From assembly GCF_009730915.1 (NCBI RefSeq), contig NC_052474.1, forward strand, positions 8,777,501-8,841,500: a stretch of 64,000 nt of DNA, written 5' to 3'. This document shows, one piece after another, positions 12,201-24,584 of this stretch (its first letter is position 1; each line of letters begins with the position of its first letter). The stretch comes from Dioscorea cayenensis subsp. rotundata. Taxonomy: Eukaryota > Streptophyta > Magnoliopsida > Dioscoreales > Dioscoreaceae. Under the pieces are notes generated by a model, which saw nothing but the letters and a program-made list of their open reading frames with translations, was not told the DNA's origin and did not search any database. The position numbers and the translations under genes were made by a program.

Positions 12201-12378
12201 CTGGCGAGGCCTATTTAGTGTAATCAACCTCACACGCCCAACCTCCTCTCCAACAACAACCTAATGATCCCCATTAAAAACAATCTTTTCACAAACTAAC
12301 ATCACAATGCATCAATTGCAACAAATCAAAGCAAAGCAAACCAATCACCTCTTCAGTGTTTGAGTTTTCTGGAGCCAT
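9260..12378 (-). CDS. 3-hydroxyisobutyryl-CoA hydrolase-like protein (crotonase family)
   Basis: Fifteen exons join in phase to 387 residues: 12349-12378, 12177-12260, 12019-12087, 11803-11863, 11645-11718, 11461-11544, 11285-11369, 10948-11033, 10593-10714, 10454-10514, 10114-10212, 9867-9968, 9742-9783, 9559-9668, 9260-9314. The fold is enoyl-CoA hydratase/isomerase: VRLITLNRPRQLNVIS, oxyanion-hole region GRAFSAGGDLKMFY, VNGIAMGGGAAMAVP, then VPEATIGLHTDCSFSYILPR with the Glu and Asp used by HIBCH enzymes. The C-terminal ECH_2 part contains AFEAEAS-like, SSPTGLKITLRSIREGR and IRALNIDKDNSPKWNP motifs. The family hydrolyses 3-hydroxyisobutyryl-CoA in valine breakdown. This sequence most resembles the Arabidopsis At1g06550 branch, whose physiological substrate is less certain. 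There is no obvious presequence and no C-terminal SKL (ends LKGKQ), so location is unclear. Exon 2/3 can be joined two ways differing by one Val. Confidence 0.92.
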
Positions 12379-13941
12379 TACAACCTAAAACCAATCCCTA
12401 CAAGCAACAACACCATGAAAATTCAGACATGAAACTCAATATGACAAAAACTGGAAAGCAGAGAGGGATTTACCTGACCTAAAATTGAAGAATTCACAAC
12501 AAAAGGTTTGAATTTGAAGGCTGGTTTTCAAGGGTTGAGAGATTGGAGAGTTTGGTGGGATTGTTAGGGCAGTAGGTGGCACCCCTTGGTGATTTCCCGC
12601 TAAACTAACAGTTAGTTGGCATTAATAATAATAATAATAATAATAATAAGGATAAAGTAAAAAAAAAAAAATTGTGATTTTTTATTTTTACAAAATAAGC
12701 AGAGGTTTGTTTTTTATTATATGATGTATGGTTTTACATATTTACAAAATGAGCAAAAATCTTTACTAATATTAACAGTATTAACTCACATGTTAAAATC
12801 GTCATTTTATTTAAAAACTAATATATATGTCATAAAATATTCTTAAAATTTTACTAAATAAAAATAAATAAATTTCAAAAATTAAATGAAAATCATGTTG
12901 AAAAATTAACAAAAAAAAAGAAAATTTTAACACTGGTTTTTTGCTTTCTTGCAAATCTATACAAATGATATCATCATAAAATAAAAAAATAAAAATAAAT
13001 AAATAAACTATTTTTATTTTGCAAAAAGTAAAAAAGAAGATTTTTTTTATTTTTCTATAATAATAATAATAATAAATAAATAAATAAAGGTTTTTTAATA
13101 TTATTATTTTTTCTCCAACTACAAGAGATCCAAACATGTGCTTTGTCAAACAATGAGTCTCCACCAAAGGTCCAAAACCCTAAAAAAATTTCAAAAGAAA
13201 ATGACTTTTGAGTTGATGGACTTTGGATGAGGTCGATGGAGTCTTGATTGACAAAGTTAAGATTATTCCATTTAAAAAAGTTATTGACTATAAATTATAT
13301 AAATAAATTGGTGAATGACTTTAGGAGAGTTTAAAATAGATGAATTTCTTTTTTATTAGTTATTAGTTGTAAATTAATATAAAGCTAGTTCTGGTCATGT
13401 ATGTTGTATAAATCAATATAAAGCCAGTTACTATGTTTAATAAATTAAATTTAATCATATTTATAGAACAATATTTTTTTAATTATTAAATGAGGCAAAA
13501 TTCAAGTTTTGTATGAATTGTGGTTGGCATTGATATAAAGGCGTTGATAGTTACTGATTTTAAGAAATTGACGAATTGTGGTTGGTGACAACTACTTTTT
13601 TTATTTATTTTATTTTTTGAAATTTTAGGTGAGCATGGTGTGAAAATAGAATTTCTTTATTTTAATTTTTATAAATAAAAAAATGAATGAGATTACTTGC
13701 AATACCAAAACAATCTGGATGATGTTTAAAATATGTCAATTAATTGGCACATGAAAAATATTATTTTGCTTTTGATATAAGTTTGTACCTAATCCATATA
13801 TAATTCTTATTTAATTATATGGTTCACAATTGTAATTAAAATCTTAAACTTAGATTTATTAAATTATGATGTCTTTATATATAAAGTTCAAATTCACACT
13901 CAAATGGAAATTCTTTAATATGTCCTTCTTATAATCACATT

Positions 13942-13978
<37 letters not shown>

Positions 13979-15763
13979 TCTCAATGACGGATAGTTTTTT
14001 TTTTCTAAAAAAAAGTCATAAATTTTAAATAAAAGAAGAAATATAAATTTTAAAAAAAAAATCACTAATAACAGACAACCATTTGGTCTATTGTCATTAG
14101 ACTCTTTGTATAAGATATTTATGTCTCGCTAAAGAAATGAATTTGAATAGCAGGTTTATACAAAATAAAAGTATATGTGGCTCTCGCATGTATTCACTCC
14201 CCAATACATGTCTTTTACATATATCACTAATATAAAAAATTCACAATTAAACAAAAATAAAAATAAAAAGATAATCAAAAGAATTCAATTACCATTAAAA
14301 GCTAGCCCAATTCTAATCAAATATTATTTTCAACCGTTACTTTCCAATATAACCTTAGATATTTAATACGTCATATGTGTCACACATGTTTTTAATGGTC
14401 ACTATTTAAATTTTGTTAAATCTTTTTTCACACTGTTATTTTATTTTATTTTTTTTAACGCTTTTGAATAAGTTCCAACAGTTTTTTTTCCTTTTTTTTA
14501 TTATTCGAAGGAAAAAAAATAGATCATAGGAATATATATATATATATATGAGAAAGGTGATAAAGACCAATCCGGGCCGCTCTCGAAAACGAACGCCCTC
14601 TGTGAGTGACTCGATAACAATTGACCCAAAGACCGTTGGTATATATATATATATATATATATATATCAAGAGGAAGATTGAAATTGCATTAAAAATAATA
14701 ATAATAATAAAAGCAAAGATGAAGTTTCTTATAAAGTTTTAAGTGTTGGAGAACATAAAAATAAAATAAAATTTACTTTCTTAAATGCAAACTTGGTCCA
14801 TTGTTGCATAAGATAATATTGAGCATTGATATCAACTTTAATTTGACCCTTAAGTAAGTTTTTTTTATTATTACCTGCACTTGAATCAGTGAAGGAAAAT
14901 GCAGCAACGTAGAGGCATTGAAGGCCATGAGAATATAATTAAAGATGGTTGGTGGAACGTTTAATTGAAGTAAATATATAGACCTCATCAGTAATAATAA
15001 TATTTAAAAAGTTCTTGTGTTTTTTAGCGCCAGATTAAAAATAAATAATTTCAAAGATCAGTACTAGAAAATTCATAATTACCTGTCTACCCTTATAGAG
15101 TGAACATTTTAGCTAATTTGGTCATTGATGTTTTGCTTATAATCTAAGGTTTATAAGGTTATATAAGGTTTTTTATTATAAAAAAAAAAGATAAGGGTAT
15201 ATAAGTAATCACAAATTTTACATAAGCATTTATATTTAATTATGAGATTTTTCATATGCATATATACATGAGAAAAATCTTAATATTTTGGCATACTATT
15301 ACATAATATGGTTTATTGTTGGTAAAACCATCAAAATAAATCTAGTTGTTTATTTGACTTTCAAAACTTATTATTTATTTTTATATCCTTGTAGTAAATA
15401 TGTTGACTAACAAATTTAGTCTTAGGTCAAGGGTATCTACCTAATGAAAATCATGCTTGTTTGTTTACACAATTCATTCAAAAGCGTTCTCCTCATTTCA
15501 CACATTTGCAATACTACTCCAACAGTCAATTAAAAACACCTAAATTGAACTCTTAAGAATTACACCAAAAACAAAAGCAAGGGACAAAATTAAAAATAAA
15601 TAAATATAAAAATAAAAGAGCACAAATTTATTTCTCATCCGTATATGTTCACTCACATACACATAATTTGTGCTGAAGACTTGAAAGCATATAGTTTTGT
15701 TTGCATGTACACAACAACACATCAAGAGTCATCAAATTTTTAAAATGATAGATCTTGCAATTG
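12379..15763. other. Long AT-rich intergenic region with microsatellites
   Basis: The first 250 bp hold the 5' UTR and promoter of the HIBCH-like gene. The rest is very AT-rich. It holds (AAT)n at about 12620-12648, (AAT)n/(AAAT)n at 13059-13087, (TA)n at 13948-13975, and a GC-richer 90-bp block at 14549-14639 enclosed by two (TA)n tracts. No gene was found, and the short open frames are low-complexity. Confidence 0.55.
14529..14666. repeat. (TA)n-bounded 90-bp cassette
   Basis: A TA tract (about 14529-14548), a unique GC-richer block beginning gagaaaggtgataaag and containing ccgggccgctctcg, then a second TA tract (14640-14666). The arrangement matches the other TA-bounded cassettes near 53.2 kb and 62.5-63.8 kb. 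It may be a small element that inserts into TA microsatellites. Confidence 0.4.
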
Positions 15764-18700
15764 CTAATTTGCAGGTAGATCTTGCATTCCACAAACCAAG
15801 TTTGCTGGTACAGCTGCATCAATCATCTTTGGATATGGCAAGCTGAGATCTGAGGAACAACATAAACAAGTTTATAAATCTTATGATTCCGAGAAATTAT
15901 TCGCTAAATTGATATTATATTTGTAATACTCACTTTCCATTATAGTCTTGAATGTGTCCTGAAAAGGAATTACAAGGATGATCAAAAAATGTCTTGACTT
16001 TTATAGGCATAATGACATAATTTGAAAGTTGAGATCGAGATATACCTCGTCTTTTGAGAGTCGAGGATTGTATAGCATCTCTTCCTCGATGGTACTAACC
16101 TGAGTAAAGAAAGGAATATATTCGTCGGCAAGTGAAAACAGTAAAATTAATGTAAAACCAGGATGGTGGTGCATACGGTGAAGCCATTATAATCATGAGC
16201 AGGGTACAACAAAGTATCCTTTGGCAATGTGAAAATCTGAAGATGAGAGGAGACAAAAATCAGTATATTGCTGGTGTACTTGAGATTTACAGAAAGTTTC
16301 CTAAAATAAAATGCCGTGGATAAGCCAGATACTTGCCTGTGAATGTACTGATTCATAGAGCTTATGTGAACTTCCTCCCTGTGATATTCATCATGCTAAT
16401 TTAATTTAATCTTTTAAATGCAGAAAAATAAATCATAAAATTCTAACTCAACAGTGATGTGGCAGTAAACACAGAATTCTGCTCAGCATGAAAATTAGCT
16501 AGATCATGGTGAAAAATTACAAATTCAATTCCAGATCTAAGCAGTGAGTCAGCCTGGTGTAACACCATCTGCAGCAGTTATATGTAATATAGGCTGCATT
16601 GTAAATGAATTGTTTGGGATATATATCAACACAATCATCTATTTTGGCAACAGTTGAGTGTCATAGAATGGGTTCATCCCCATGCCTATATTTTTACCTT
16701 CAGCTGCTCATCAACAGACGCCTAGCTCATCATAAGCTCTAAATTAAGCAAAGAAAAGTACTGATGCAGCATGCTGACAAAAAGAAAAATAAGAGGTAAT
16801 TGCCTATTAGCTTATCAGATTTACCTCAAAGACGATCCTAAAGAGGCTCTGGCTCAACCACTTAAGTTCAAGAATAAATCTAAAGCAATTTATCTAGCAT
16901 TTCCATTCTAGAGGCATTTAAATTTAAAGCCCCCATGCTTGCATCATGAATAATAATATTAACAATTTATAATAAGAATTTTTCAAGCCAATCTCTTCGC
17001 ACATGGAATTGGAGCACAACATAGAAGTACCTTATAATGCATTACATCAAAATGATATACCTGAAAATCCGTCCTTCCACAGCCTCTTATCAGTAATGCA
17101 TCACCAGTGAAAGCCATCCTTGGATGAGGCTGATCAGGTTCATCTCCTGTTACGTACGTTAGGCAACCCAAAGTATGACCAGGAGTAGCACGCACCTGCA
17201 AAAATATGCTAGGTAATACTAGAGTAAAATGGTCAAAATTAGTGTGACTCACCAAAGGCTAGACTTGCTCAACTAAGGCTTAGTAGACCTCAGTTTTATG
17301 AAAATAAACCAATCAATCACAGAGATTTTGAATTCGCATTATATTCAAAAAATAGTTGGGCTAATATATAGAAATTATTACCAAGTAACAACACTTTGAA
17401 ACCTAAAGATCACACATTTTGAAAATAGATTTATAATGTATTATTTTTGTAATCACAGTTGGCACAAAGGTTTTACTTCTCATTTGTTTTTGAGCTGATT
17501 TAAGGGTATAAAAGAGTAGAATTGGTCAAAACCATATTGAGTGAAAACCACAAGAAGGACATTAATCAGAGACCACAACTTGAAATTTGAACTTGATATG
17601 TATTGATCTGTTATTCTATCCAATAAGTGAATGCAATAAATTAACTGATCATAATTAGGAAAAGGAACAGATTTCCATATTTCTGAAGCTATAAAAAACT
17701 TGGAAGAAAACTATTCCAATAATTTAACAAAAAAAAATTGATTAAAAGGATAAATAAAGATAGAAAGATTTCCATCTTTCCAGGAACAGCTTCGCATATT
17801 GATGCTAACAAGACCCTAAAGGCATTTCTGCCAATAATAGATCAGGTAACACAAATCATTCAGGAAGTAGTACAGTAGTAAACAAAGTCAATTGATAAGA
17901 AAAAAGAAAAAACAAGACAAAACAAATGGATTTATTGAATTGGACAAAGAAAAAAAAAACAATACTCAAAGCAAGGCAAAGGCCGCATTGTGAAATAAGA
18001 AAGAGTCAGTCTCATAATGATCTGGGATAAACATTTATTTGTCAATCAAGAATTTCAGCTATTGCAATTGAATGATTCAACATGATTTACCGTGTGATCA
18101 TTCAAGTGATAAAACTGAATCACGGTTCAAAGCGCCATACCTCCAGAAAAAGATTTCCAAAATAGATTTTGTCACCATGTTCAACAAGAATATCGGCCTT
18201 TGCATTGCTAGCTGTGGAAATAACAGACTTCACGCCTGACACCCGACTCTGGAAAGATCAAAATAAGTTAATATGCAAAGGTGAAGCATGAAAAACCCAT
18301 AACACAAGGCTGGAAAAAGTGAAGTGGCAAGTGCATTCTAATAAGGGATGACCATGTAACTTTGACCCATAGAATTTCTTTATGTTTCTATTACCAAGGG
18401 TTTGTAAAATCAGGTGCCAAGTGGGCTGACAAAGACCTAACCTTTATCAAACCTGTTCCAGTGATGTGATCGGCATGAACATGAGTATTCATAGCATAAA
18501 TCACTTTCAAACCCAGTTCTTTAACAAGTGACAGATCTCTATCAACTGTCCTGTCTACTGGATCAACAATCTGTGGAAAAAATCTCAATTAGCAAGCACT
18601 ATCGCATAATCCATTACTGAAAAATAACAATATATTACCTTATGATACTCATGATGATGCCAAACAAGGAAAGCAAGAAATTTGATCCTTAAATATCACA

Positions 18701-20007
18701 GAAGATTATATCTTAAAAAATAACGACAATTAAGCATGGGTAATCTTAATAGGTCCAGTAGCGCATATCAGAATTTCACGAAAATGATAGAGCCTTTGGA
18801 CATAAGAGGTGAGCAGAGCAAATCCATAATTGAAGAGTACTTCTCCACCACATATTAGCATGAATGTTAAGGGCTTTGAACATAAGAAGTTATGCATTTG
18901 TTTTTCAGCTTCCACTGATATGCAAGCATACCTTAACATTATGGGTCAGTCAAGGCACCTAACACTTCAAATGAGATGCATAACTTACTTGATTTATCCT
19001 AAGTAAGACATCTTCCACTAAAAGGGACCATGTGATAAAACCTCGGAACTGAGGCCTAAACATCAAGTCCCAATTAAAGGTGGTTATCATATGAAATAAC
19101 ACTCAAATCCCTAAACTATAAAGGCTCTCAATAACTGGTGAGATTATGAGAATTACAGTAATTACCACTTAATCTTAGTCAAAGGATGATCGCATAGTGA
19201 AACTGAAATAGCTCGAGAAATACTTCATTAAGCATTCGTTAGAGTGTCAGTTTTATTCTTAATTAAATTAAGTGCATATTGAATGTAGACGTGAATTCCA
19301 TTATGCCGGGCAACATATTTACAAATAAAAAAGCACTGTGTCTTTGCTGACTTAATTATGTAAAGCTTGGAAATCATTAGACACCATTGACTTAAATATG
19401 CTTCGGTTCAAGTTTGATCTATTTATTGTATAAAAAGAAGGCCATGTGATTGTTATCAGGAAAAAAAGTGATCAAGAGACAACCACCTGAAGAAACGAAG
19501 GTTGCAACGAAAAACCATCCAAATCAACAAAATACAGCCATTTGACACAATCAAACAATCAATCAATCACTACCATGAGAGCTAGCCAATCCAATACGAT
19601 TCAACAGAGCATGAAAAGCCATAAAAACCAATACGAGATGGCATTTTGACACAATCAATCAATCAATCACTTGCAGTAAAGTGTTCCAATCCATAAATCC
19701 TAAGACCAACAAACAAATTAGAATTGACATTAAACAAAGGACGAAACCTCACCAGAGCGGGCTTCTCCGGGTGCCCAACATCAGCGAGAAGATAAGTATA
19801 AGTAGACGATTCCTTCTCAAAAAGCTGTCTAAAGAGCAACTTCGGCGAGCCCGCCGCTGTGCTGAGTCTCGCCGCCATTGTCCCAGATCTCGGCATCAAT
19901 CTATGGATCAAAAACTTGGAAAAAGGCCGGACCTCTGAAGGAGAAAATGAGAGGGATGACAAGGAACGAACGAAGAAGTGGCGATTGATCCGAAGGAAAG
20001 GGAGCAT
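15764..20007 (-). CDS. ETHE1: Mitochondrial persulfide dioxygenase (ETHE1 / GLX2-3 type)
   Basis: Nine exons (19753-20007, 18442-18570, 18141-18248, 17061-17195, 16337-16378, 16177-16236, 16046-16099, 15934-15958, 15764-15849) encode 297 residues. The enzyme oxidises glutathione persulfide to sulfite in the mitochondrial matrix, in sulfide and cysteine breakdown. An Arg/Ser-rich presequence of about 50 residues precedes [20 protein letters not shown]. Metallo-beta-lactamase-fold motifs are intact: [39 protein letters not shown] and YPAHDYNG, giving the two-His/one-Asp iron site and adjacent conserved residues. The C-terminus, [21 protein letters not shown], is typical of plant ETHE1. The intron after VHSQ starts with GC rather than GT (GCAAGT at 16336). 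The first intron is about 1.2 kb. Length matches the Arabidopsis protein (294). Identification is very secure. Confidence 0.95.
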
Positions 20008-20240
20008 TGGGACTAATTATAGTATGGAAAAATAGGATTGATCGAAACCCTAGAGCTTAAACAATCCAATATCTTGTTGAAGGATTAAAGGAAAAAAAGG
20101 CAGAATGAGACAAGGACAAGAAAATGGAGGTGGAAACGGAGCTGGAAGTGTAGTGTGCTTTATTTTGTTTTGTTTTCCATTATATTATATGTTGTCATTC
20201 TGATGGAGGGAAGGACAACTTGGTTACTTGTTACTAACCA

Positions 20241-20270
20241 GGGTTAGGGTTAGGGTTAGGGTTAGGGTTA
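20241..20270 (+). repeat. Interstitial TTAGGG-type telomere-like repeat (5 units)
   Basis: Five perfect GGGTTA units, preceded by CTAACC in opposite orientation. The hexamer is the TTAGGG type rather than the TTTAGGG heptamer usual in plants. The block is interstitial and lies about 230 bp upstream of the ETHE1 start codon. Confidence 0.95.
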
Positions 20271-20399
20271 TTTATTTATTTTTATTTAGGTGGAGATTAA
20301 AAAAAATGTTGTCTTGTGAATAAAGCCTGCTAGTGATAACAATAAATATTTTCAAATATTTATTTATTTTATTTTTCATTTCCACTTTTTTTAATTTTT

Positions 20400-20530
20400 T
20401 TTATTTACTGGTGTTGGTTTTTAATATTAAAAATATTTACTAAAATACTCGTATTTGGAATTATTTATCAAAATACGCACGTTGGTGAAAAACGGACACG
20501 GGTGTTCTATACAAAACGGTTTTTAAATTA
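20400..20530 (+). repeat. Solo fragment resembling the terminal repeat of the MULE at 26.3-35.2 kb
   Basis: The stretch reading tttggaattatttatcaaaa, then tacgcacgttggtgaaaaacgg, matches the corresponding stretch of the left end near 26429 (tttggaattatttacaaaat, tacggaagttggtggaaaat) and the inverted right end near 35045-35095. No transposase lies beside it, so it looks like a solo or deleted terminus of the same MULE family. Confidence 0.5.
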
Positions 20531-21983
20531 GTCTAAAGTAATATATTAAGAATTCTATAACTGGAGGTTAAAAATCTAATGTTTTTTTTTCTTTTTAACA
20601 AGTAAGTAATAAACGCCTCCATTTATGGGGTGAGTCAAAAGTAAAAGACATGTGTAGCCGTGCTTTGCACGGGCTATAGAGTGTAATTTTAAATTTTTTT
20701 TTTTTCCCAAAACAAAAACTCTATTCAAAAAATCTTGAGATTATTCTCTAAAACTCTAATTAAGCTCCGCGTAAGCCATTAAAAACCTTGTAATAGATTA
20801 TATTTATCTCTGTTTTTGTTCATATGCGTAATTATTCGAAATAAAAACCACTGGCTTACTCAATTATTTATTTTATTTTTATTAAATGTGTAAATGTGAT
20901 AAATAAATATTTATAAATACTCATGGTTTAAAAGATAAAATTTTGATTTTTTTCCCCCTTCTTTGTTTTATACGGTTCCAATGAAGGATATAAAATAATA
21001 CAAACAAATAATAATGACGTGGTGCTTAATCAGCTTGTGAATCAGATAATGGCAGATGTAAATATCCACTTTTTAGTGCATCACAGTTGAATCTTTGTGC
21101 AGACATATTTTATTAAAATAATAAGTTCATAGCGCGCGCTTCAAAGTATTAAACGAGATTCTTTTATTTTTCTTTGCCAAAAAATTTAAATTAGTTACCT
21201 TCTCCACCTTGTGCATCTTATTTGTGCCCATATCCCCTAAAAAAAAAACATATTTGCAACAATAACTTGACAAACCATTCATTGAGGTTAAAACAAAAAT
21301 CTTTAATGAAGTTAAATAAAAAAAAGGAAAAAAATAATTATGACTTTGCTAACTTTCTACATATCCCGGAACTTTTGGTTTAACTACGTTGTAAAAAATA
21401 TTTTGAGTATTTCATGTTATATATTGAGTAGTAATTAATTATAGTTGAGTTTTTATAATCTAACAAATCTTGATGTCTAATAATGAGAAGGGTATATGCC
21501 AAAGTTCAGTATTTTATGAAGGCATATAAACACAAAAATTATATTTAAGGGGTTTATACTTAATTATGAGGTTTTGAATGAGTATATATATTAAGAAAAT
21601 CCCTAAAAATCAAGGCAATTCACAAGTTTATTTAAATAATATTCTTGGAGAGTAATTTGCAACAATTACACAGAATATTAATAAAAAACCAAATAAATAA
21701 AACAAAACAAAATGGAATAAAAATGGAGAAGTGTTATGTTATATAAAAATTAAAATATATGCTTTTCATTTGTTCAGGTTGTATTTTAGGATATGGAAAG
21801 TAGTTGAAAGGCTTTGTTTTACCTTTAATACAAAAGTATATATATCTTTAGATAGAGAAGACAGTGCAATGATTTAATGGATAATATTATGCAATTTAAT
21901 TTTTATTTTAAACAAAAAAAAAATTGTTTCAAAAGAAAGAAGTTAATTTTTACAGTTATATATATATATATATATATATATAT

Positions 21984-22079
21984 TCTCATCTTTTGACAAG
22001 TAAGCAACGAGCACCTCCCATATAAAGAAAATCTCATCTTTTGACAAGTAAGCAACGAGTACCTCCCATATAAAGAAAA
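21984..22079. repeat. 48-bp tandem duplication (2 copies)
   Basis: Two adjacent 48-bp copies beginning tctcatcttttgacaagtaa differ at a single base (gagc versus gagt). They follow a (TA)n tract (21957-21982). No function is evident. Confidence 0.9.
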
Positions 22080-22564
22080 TCAGAGATGTATATAAATGTG
22101 TAATCAACTCAACAAACAACTGTAGCTTCACTTTTGTATGGATTTTGAGATTTGATTTTGGATTTTTTTTTTATTAAAATGAATATCGTATACAAAAGAT
22201 TTAGTAGTAATAAGCCAAAAAACCACCGGTAAAGAAAACAAAATGCAAATTCATTCTTTTAATTTCTACATCTTTTAATTGGAGATCGAATAATCATTAA
22301 TTGAATTATAAAAAATAATATAGACCAATAACTTGAAGGAGAAATGCGACAATGAAAAACTTTAATAACTAGATTTTTTTTCCTTTTTTCCTTGTTACAA
22401 CTCACACATATAATTAAATTAAAAATATAATTTTTTATATTTATAAAGCTTAAAAAAAAAGAAGATCAAACTTGGAATTTAGAAATGAGTTCTGAGTAGT
22501 AAAAAGAAATTTTATTTTTAAATGTAAGGACTTACATGTAATAAATATTTCAAAGGAGAGACTA

Positions 22565-23270
22565 ACACTTTTTGGTTAGAGTGAGGGGGAATAAGGAAGG
22601 AAGGAGAATAGGGGGTTTGAAAAAATTTTATGTTTGGTTTATTAGAGGAGTGTAGAGGGGTTATCTATGTTTTTTTTTGTTTGGTTAGAAGGAGGGGTGA
22701 GGAGACGTGTGGCATGTATTTTACCAATTCGCCCTTTTATATAAAATTGATCATAAATTTTTTTTTATACATACCTAAGATTATTTAGTACTAACTTTGT
22801 TAATATTATCATTAATATTAGTAATAATATTATTCATATAATATTAATAATATTTATATTTTATTAAACTAATACTATAATCACTTTATATATATATTTA
22901 TATATATTTATATTTTTTATATTATTATTATATAAAAAATAAATTATTATTAATTTTAAATTGACGCATTAAAAAAAAATAAAAAATAATATAAGAAATG
23001 AAATTAGGTTTTTAAAAAAATTATGGTAAATTTTCAAATCAATAAAGGACAATTTGGTCTTTTTATAGGTATTTAAACTTTAAAATTTTTTAAATAATTT
23101 CACCCCTCCAAAAGACCCCATTTGGAGGGGTGGGATATGAAGGGTTTGGAGGAGTGAAGCACCCCTCCAAAATCATCCTCCTTCTACTTACTCCCCCAAC
23201 CACTCACTCTTCCTCACCCCTCGCTACCCCTCTGAAATCCCCCAATCAAATAAGGGGTAAAGGTTTGAAT
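22565..23270. mobile_element. Candidate non-autonomous TIR element (weak)
   Basis: The left side (ttttggttagagtgaggggg) and the reverse of the right side (cttatttgattgggggattt) are similar purine-rich termini around an AT-rich core. No convincing target duplication was seen, so the boundaries are approximate and the assignment is tentative. Confidence 0.3.
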
Positions 23271-24584
23271 GCCCTCAATGATTACCCTAATCAATAATTT
23301 TTTTCCTCTTATTTGGATGTTATTTTATGTAGATAATCATTAAGAGTGGGTGGAGTTAATTATTTTCACAATCTAAAGTAATAAGTCATCCCCACTTTGG
23401 GGGAATATTTATTACATAGATTTGAAATTACTTTTTTGACCATTTCAAAATAAAAATATTATTGGCATATCCCAACTCTAATCTAACTATCTTTCTTTAT
23501 TATCCTTGCCGCTGGCACCATCGCCATTCACCGATCTCGTAACCATCCCCCACCATCGTCTTGCACATTTCAAGGGATTGAGAGGAAGCCGCGGCAAAAA
23601 GTTCTTGCAGGTTCGTCTCTTTTATTCTTAGCTTCTTTTCTCCTCCTCCTACATGAAGTTCTATTTTTTGTGTTTTTATTTTTTATAATTTATGATGTGG
23701 TGATGTTGGTTTCACTTCTTTTGTTGAAAATCATTGGATGATTGATTGAATGGGTGGAGGATGAATTCTTAGCCAAATGCTATATATATATATATATATT
23801 GTGTAATCTAAATGATTTTTATGAATTTTAATGGATTTAGAGATTTTGATTATCTTTTTATGAATTTTGTATGAAATGCTGTTGATTTTATGATTGGTTT
23901 GTGACTTCTATTTGGTTGATGACGATTGACGAGTTGATTATTTAACACTTTCTCACATGATATTCGCCACTGAATTGTTGCCGACTGGTTGATGATTAGG
24001 TGTCGATTTGTTGATGCTAAGTTGTTACTGTGTTGATGTTGATTTACTGATTTGTTTAAATTAATTGCACGCATAACATTTTGAAAGAGTTTGAAAGTTA
24101 AATTCACCTTTACCCCTACTTTGAAATATTCATTACATTACCTATCCCTAAAACTTTGCATGCAAGTACTTATTTTTGCAAATTTTTTAGTTTTAAGCCC
24201 TTAAGATCAATTTTCAAATTTCTTAAATTTATCCATGCCTTATTTTACTGCTTTGATTATCGTTTTATAAATTCCTTAACTTACATAAAAAAAAAAATAT
24301 ATATATATATATATAAGAAAAGCAAATAAAGTCAAATAAAAATAATTTTCAGGAATCAGCGAATTAACTAATTATTTTTACAAATTAAAAAAAAAAAATA
24401 TATTTTGCAACAAAACAAAATAATCTAATTTTTTATTTTTATTTCGTCCACAGAAAGTCAAACAAAAGCCCCATCAAACCACAAACAAAATGAAAAAGCA
24501 ACCCAACATTATTACTGACAAAGCACAGACAATCACCACTACCAACTATTACTACTTGCTCCGGCGATACATCACCGTTTTGTC

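Larger units (their letters stand above)
20008..24584. other. Intergenic region rich in repeats
   Basis: About 200 bp of ETHE1 promoter is followed by a TTAGGG repeat, a MULE-end-like fragment, long AT-rich DNA, a 48-bp tandem duplication and a purine/pyrimidine-biased inverted-repeat candidate (see separate entries). A sequence at 20656-20675 (ccgtgctttgcacggg) forms a short GC hairpin like those seen at Helitron ends, but no matching second end was found. (TA)n lies at 23780-23799 and 24298-24314. No gene was found. Confidence 0.5.

Noticed and set aside
20241..20270. True chromosome end
   Set aside because: Unique genes continue on both sides; only five units are present.
20656..20675. 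Helitron end hairpin
   Set aside because: A GC hairpin is present, but there is no CTRR terminus, no A/T target pair and no matching 5' end.
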